From: an uncultured bacterium
GTDB taxonomy: Bacteria; Bacillota; Clostridia; Oscillospirales; Acutalibacteraceae
Direction: 5' to 3'
Length of the DNA stretch: 64,000 nt
Assembly: GCA_905215855.1 (NCBI GenBank)
Contig: CAJMRT010000001.1
Span: 1-64,000, forward strand
The notes under the pieces are model-generated. The model saw only the letters and a list, made by a program, of their open reading frames with translations. It did not search any database and was not told the DNA's origin. Positions within the stretch are counted from its first letter, which is position 1, and each line of letters starts with the position of its first letter. This document shows, in pieces, positions 60,086 to 64,000 of the stretch. The position numbers and the translations under genes are program-made.

Positions 60086-61150
60086 ATGAAAATAAAATTA
60101 GCGTTACTTGACAATGACCAAAACTACTTAAACAGAATAGTTTCGGTATTTAATATCAGGTATGCTGATAAACTCGAAATCTATTCTTTTACAAAGCTTG
60201 AGAGCGCATTATCTGCACTTGAAAGTACTCGCATTGATGTTTTTGTTTCGAGCATTGCATTTGATATGAATACGGCGGTTCTCCCTAAAAGATGCGGCTT
60301 TGCATATTTTGTTGATTCTGCCGACATTGATTCCGTAAACAATCAGCGTGCCATCTGCAAATATCAAAAAGCAGATCTTATTTACAGACAGATATTAAGT
60401 ATATATTCTGAAAATGCAGGCGGTGTATCCGAAACAAGATTTGGAGATGACTCTTGCAAGGTGATTGCTTTTGCATCTCCATGCGGCGGTACAGGCAGTT
60501 CAACAATGGCTGCAGCCTGTGCATCGTATTATGCCGCCAAGGGCGAAAAGACACTGTATCTTAATTTTGAGAAATTCGGTTCAGCCGACGCTTTCTTTTC
60601 TGCGGAAGGTCAGTTTGATATGAGTGATATAATATTTGCCTTGAAGAGCAGGAAGGCAAATTTGTCTATGAAAATGGAAAGCTGCGTTAAACAGGATCGC
60701 AGAGGTGTGTATTTTTACTCGCAGCCAAAGGTAGCTTTGGATATGATTGAACTCAAAAGTGATGAAATTATCCGACTTATTTCTGAAGCAAAACTTCTGG
60801 GTTCATATTCCTATATTATTCTTGATTTGGATTTTGGAATTGACAGTGATACAATCAAGATTTTAAAACAGGCTAATGCTTTAGTATGGACGGGCGATGG
60901 TTCTGAGATTTCTAATATTAAAATCAGCAGAGCTTACGACGCATTGGCAATTTCCGAGCAAAATGAAGATGTTCCGATTTTGAACAGAACTGTGCTGATC
61001 TACAACAAGTTTAGCAATAAAAGTAGCAGGGCTCTTGCAAGTAATATTGAGCTCAAAAATATAGGCGGTGCTCCAAGATATGAACATGCGTCTGTTTCAC
61101 AGATTCTGGATAGCCTATTATCAATAGAAATGTTTGGCAGAATTTGTTGA
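60086..61150 (+). CDS. tadZ: TadZ/CpaE-like pilus assembly ATPase
   Basis: 354 residues, with GAGGGG before the ATG. The N-terminal 100 residues form a degenerate receiver-like domain (IKLALLDNDQNYLNRIV). The ParA/MinD-like domain has a Walker A of SPCGGTGSST (residues 131-140) lacking both lysines of the usual KGGxGK[ST]. The later YIILDLDFG is the Walker B/switch region. TadZ localises the Tad (Flp) pilus machine at the membrane. Loss of the lysines suggests binding without normal hydrolysis, as known for some clostridial TadZ. First gene of the tad operon. Confidence 0.88.
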   Translation: MKIKLALLDNDQNYLNRIVSVFNIRYADKLEIYSFTKLESALSALESTRIDVFVSSIAFDMNTAVLPKRCGFAYFVDSADIDSVNNQRAICKYQKADLIYRQILSIYSENAGGVSETRFGDDSCKVIAFASPCGGTGSSTMAAACASYYAAKGEKTLYLNFEKFGSADAFFSAEGQFDMSDIIFALKSRKANLSMKMESCVKQDRRGVYFYSQPKVALDMIELKSDEIIRLISEAKLLGSYSYIILDLDFGIDSDTIKILKQANALVWTGDGSEISNIKISRAYDALAISEQNEDVPILNRTVLIYNKFSNKSSRALASNIELKNIGGAPRYEHASVSQILDSLLSIEMFGRIC

Positions 61151-61164
61151 GGCGGTGAATAATT

Positions 61165-62403
61165 ATGACTTTTGAACAGGAGCAACAGTTCGTCTCAAAA
61201 ATCAAGAAATATGTTACTGATAACCTCTCGCTAAGCCAGATAAGTGATGACGATTTGCAGCAGAGAATAGAGGAGATTGTTGAACAGTATATCGGTGAGC
61301 AGTATTGTTCAATTGATCAACGAGTTTCTATTGTTGAACAGGTTTACAGTTCTATAAGAGGATTCGGACTTCTTGATTCAATTATCAAGGATGAGAGCAT
61401 AACGGAAGTAATGATTAACGGACCGAAAAATGTATTTATCGAACAGAACGGTCGTCTTTACAAGCTTGATAAACAATTTGAAAGTCAGCGAAAACTTGAA
61501 GATGTTATTCAGAGAATTGTCGGTCTTGCCGGCAGAGAGGTTAATCAGGCAAATCCGATTTGTGATACAAGACTTCCGGACGGCTCTCGTGTTAATGTGG
61601 TGTTACCCCCGATTGCGTTATGTGGCCCGACTGTTACAATTCGTAAGTTTTCAAAAACTCCTATGACAATAGCAAAATTGATAGAGTACGGCTCAATAAC
61701 TCAGGAAATTGCAGATAAGCTTCAACTTCTTGTTAAAGCTAAATACAATATCTTCATCAGCGGTGGTACAGGCTCAGGTAAAACTACATTTCTCAATGCT
61801 CTTTCAAATTATATTCCAAAGGATGAGCGTGTAATTACAATTGAAGATTCCGCTGAACTTCAGATTGAGGGAATAGACAACCTTGTCAGCCTTGAAACAA
61901 GAAATGCCAATGCTTCCGGAGCAGGTCAAATTACGATAAGAGATTTAATAAAATCTTCACTGCGTATGCGACCGGAGCGCATTATTGTCGGTGAGTGTCG
62001 TGGCGGAGAGGCGCTTGATATGTTGCAGGCCATGAATACAGGTCATGACGGTTCTCTTTCAACAGGTCACGCAAACTCAACTGAGGATATGCTCAGCCGA
62101 CTCGAAACCATGGTTTTGCAGGGAGCTGCAGGACTGCCTCTTGAAGCAATCCGTCAGCAAATTGCATCTGCCGTTGACATAATCATTCATCTTTCAAGGC
62201 TTCGTGATAAATCCAGAAAAACAATGGAAATCACTGAGGTAGTAGGATACGAAAACGGTAAAATTATACTTAATCCGCTGTATGTCTTTGAGGAAGATGA
62301 GAAAAGCACCTTGGAAAAAGTTTCAGGCAAACTTAAGAGGACTGATAATAAAATACAGAATACATTTAAATTAAAACTTTCCGGCTTTAAATCAGAAATT
62401 TGA
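61165..62403 (+). CDS. tadA: TadA/CpaF secretion ATPase
   Basis: 412 residues. The Walker A is SGGTGSGKTT (Lys206), the Asp box ITIEDSAELQI, Walker B IIVGECRGGEA and the His box STGHANS. It is the hexameric type II/IV secretion motor that drives Tad pilus extension and retraction from the cytosolic face. It starts 14 bases after tadZ with GAGGCGGTGA upstream of the ATG. tadB overlaps closely downstream. Confidence 0.96.
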   Translation: MTFEQEQQFVSKIKKYVTDNLSLSQISDDDLQQRIEEIVEQYIGEQYCSIDQRVSIVEQVYSSIRGFGLLDSIIKDESITEVMINGPKNVFIEQNGRLYKLDKQFESQRKLEDVIQRIVGLAGREVNQANPICDTRLPDGSRVNVVLPPIALCGPTVTIRKFSKTPMTIAKLIEYGSITQEIADKLQLLVKAKYNIFISGGTGSGKTTFLNALSNYIPKDERVITIEDSAELQIEGIDNLVSLETRNANASGAGQITIRDLIKSSLRMRPERIIVGECRGGEALDMLQAMNTGHDGSLSTGHANSTEDMLSRLETMVLQGAAGLPLEAIRQQIASAVDIIIHLSRLRDKSRKTMEITEVVGYENGKIILNPLYVFEEDEKSTLEKVSGKLKRTDNKIQNTFKLKLSGFKSEI

Positions 62404-62413
62404 GGTGATTGTA

Positions 62414-63277
62414 TTGGCAAAGAAAAATAAAAAAAAGAAAAGAATTGAAGAGCCGCAATACTTTACCTCTGCAACGAATATACCAACCTATAATTATAAA
62501 GTATATAACATGACAAAGACAGAAAAGATATTGTATTTTCTGTTGGCTTTTGTTGTGGGTGCAGCTGTTGGCTACCTTTTTTACGGTGGGATAGGAAAAG
62601 ACGAATTTAATCAGCCAACAACAGTAACATGGGTTCTCAATATAATAATTCCGACTGCGATAGGATTAGTTGCGGGTAAATTGTTTGTACCAATGCGTAG
62701 AAAGTCAATTGTTGCAAAACAGAAAAAGGAGTTAAGTCATCAATTTCGAGATATGCTTGACGCATTGACAACATCTATCGGAGCGGGAAAAAATGTAAAC
62801 GATTCTTTCTTTGGCGTATATGATGATTTAAAATTGCAGTATGATTCTGATGCTTTTATATTGAAGGAACTTGAAGTAATAATTTCCGGAATACATAATA
62901 ATGTTGCGATTGAAGATGTTCTTGAGGACTTTGGTCGCCGCAGTGACAATGAAGATATTATGAGTTTTGCCAATGTCTTTAAAATCAGCTACAGAAAAGG
63001 CGGCAATATAAAGGAAATTATTCGTAATACACACAGTATTCTTAATGACAAGATGGAAATTTCCGAGGATATAGAAACACTGGTAACTTCAAATAAGCTT
63101 GAACAGAATATTATGATTGCTATGCCGATAGTTTTGATTGCTGTAATAAAAATGATGAGTCCTGAATTTGCAAATAATTTTGTTACACCAACGGGCATTA
63201 TTTCTACAACAGTAAGTTTAATTATTTTTGTAGTTGCTTATTTTATCGGAAAAGCTGTTTTGGATATAAAACTTTAG
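62414..63277 (+). CDS. tadB: TadB-like inner membrane platform protein
   Basis: 287 residues from TTG 62414, 6 bases after GAGGTG; the GTG at 62405 is inside that site. A basic N-terminus (AKKNKKKKR) is followed by two helices (about 40-60 and 70-95). The cytosolic T2SSF domain (FRDMLDALTTSIGAGKNV) and two C-terminal helices come after. TadB and TadC form the membrane platform under the TadA motor. The start lies 10 bases after the tadA stop. Confidence 0.9.
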   Translation: MAKKNKKKKRIEEPQYFTSATNIPTYNYKVYNMTKTEKILYFLLAFVVGAAVGYLFYGGIGKDEFNQPTTVTWVLNIIIPTAIGLVAGKLFVPMRRKSIVAKQKKELSHQFRDMLDALTTSIGAGKNVNDSFFGVYDDLKLQYDSDAFILKELEVIISGIHNNVAIEDVLEDFGRRSDNEDIMSFANVFKISYRKGGNIKEIIRNTHSILNDKMEISEDIETLVTSNKLEQNIMIAMPIVLIAVIKMMSPEFANNFVTPTGIISTTVSLIIFVVAYFIGKAVLDIKL

Positions 63278-63289
63278 GGAGTGAAGATT

Positions 63290-64000
63290 ATGCTGGGCTT
63301 AACAATGACAGATATTGTAATTATGACCTTGGGTATTGTTTCACTCATTATTTGGTTGATGTTCTTTATCAAAGGTATGAAGTACAATTCAATGTTTGAT
63401 GTGCTTGTTGAGAAAGAATATCCATTTAAGGAGATATACGGACTCGGCTACGCAGTACTCGAAACAATAAAATATAATTATAAATCAAAAGGCGACAGAA
63501 AACTTCGTCAGGAACTTGATGTATTGTACGGCAGTAAATATTCAGAATATTATTTGCGAACGATTCATTCCCAACAAATAACAATTGCATTTACTTTATT
63601 CGTACTTTCCTTTATTTTGTATGGACTTGCATCTGATGTGCTTGCACTGATAGTGGGTTTTGTTTTTGCAGGACTTGCGTACTATTATTTTGGTACGGTA
63701 ACGAAAAAAAGAATTCTTAAAAGGTCAGATGAACTGCTTCATGATTTTTCAGAAGTTGTTTCAAAGTTGGCTTTGCTTACAAATGCCGGAATGATTTTGC
63801 GTGAGGCATGGCAGGAAGTTGCCTTTGCAGGCACATCAACAATTTACACCGAAATGCAAACCACAGTTAATGAGATGAATAACGGTGTTTCTGAGATTGA
63901 CGCAATGTTTAATTTTGGTTCTCGTTGCATCATTCCGGAGATTAAAAAGTTCACGTCAACAATTATTCAGGGTATGACAAAAGGAAACAGTGAATTGACC
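63290..64000 (+). CDS. tadC: TadC-like inner membrane platform protein, partial
   Basis: Cut by the right edge after 237 codons without a stop. ATG 63290 follows tadB by 12 bases and has AGGGAGTG upstream. One N-terminal helix (residues 7-26), a pair near 102-140 and the T2SSF-like LLHDFSEVVSKLALLTNAGM identify it as TadC. Further tad genes (prepilin, prepilin peptidase, TadE/F-like) are expected beyond the edge. Confidence 0.88.
   Translation, partial: MLGLTMTDIVIMTLGIVSLIIWLMFFIKGMKYNSMFDVLVEKEYPFKEIYGLGYAVLETIKYNYKSKGDRKLRQELDVLYGSKYSEYYLRTIHSQQITIAFTLFVLSFILYGLASDVLALIVGFVFAGLAYYYFGTVTKKRILKRSDELLHDFSEVVSKLALLTNAGMILREAWQEVAFAGTSTIYTEMQTTVNEMNNGVSEIDAMFNFGSRCIIPEIKKFTSTIIQGMTKGNSELT

Overview
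The window comes from a low-GC, anaerobic, spore-lineage Firmicute, most likely a gut Oscillospiraceae/Ruminococcus of the R. bromii type. The reasons are a SpoIIID regulator, three secreted proteins with dockerin-like repeats, an extracellular GH13 amylase, starch-binding-type modules, and small Clostridia-specific families (DUF6465-, DUF6472- and DUF3783-like). This assignment is an inference; there is no rRNA in the window. No rRNA, tRNA, CRISPR array, transposase or prophage was recognised.

Layout. 0.3-5.6 kb: a dockerin protein, a lipoprotein, small unknown genes, two HAD phosphatases and endonuclease III. 5.7-8.9 kb: lepA with a DUF3783 gene, and a C_GCAxxG_C_C protein. 9.0-13.9 kb: asparagine synthetase with an unusual acidic tail, an M14 peptidase, a NUDIX hydrolase and ribF. 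14-20.4 kb: a dockerin/Big2/C39 surface protein, a toxin-antitoxin pair whose toxin carries an amber codon, a 23-residue hydrophobic peptide gene, a nucleotidyltransferase, a MATE pump and a LOG protein.

20.7-38.3 kb is the outstanding region. It holds seven membrane-targeted proteins, six of them with a SipW/TasA-type signal ending in A/S-W-F/V, and two SipW-type signal peptidases. Between them sit a membrane-anchored McrB-like AAA+ ATPase and an 848-residue coiled-coil protein with a possible McrC-like N-terminus. A 1350-residue adhesin has seven GWY repeats and a CBM26-like starch-binding module. A structured RNA candidate lies between the first two genes. I read this as a surface-fibre assembly locus that may serve starch adhesion; a secreted GH13 amylase with a similar N-terminal module follows at 39.6 kb.

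41-57.7 kb: citrate synthase, a transporter, WYL and AraC regulators, a SLOG/RHH gene pair between two identical 139-bp repeats, a SleB-like hydrolase, a HIRAN protein, a DegT aminotransferase, SpoIIID, a dockerin-transglutaminase, and an alanine racemase/ATP-grasp pair. 57.7-64 kb: an AgrC/AgrA-like two-component system diverges from a Tad (Flp) pilus operon, tadZ-tadA-tadB-tadC, that runs off the window.

Intergenic regions are full of short dispersed hairpin repeats. One family has at least 11 copies and in places supplies stop codons or a ribosome-binding site. Start codons were reassigned by ribosome-binding site for many genes; several are GTG or TTG.
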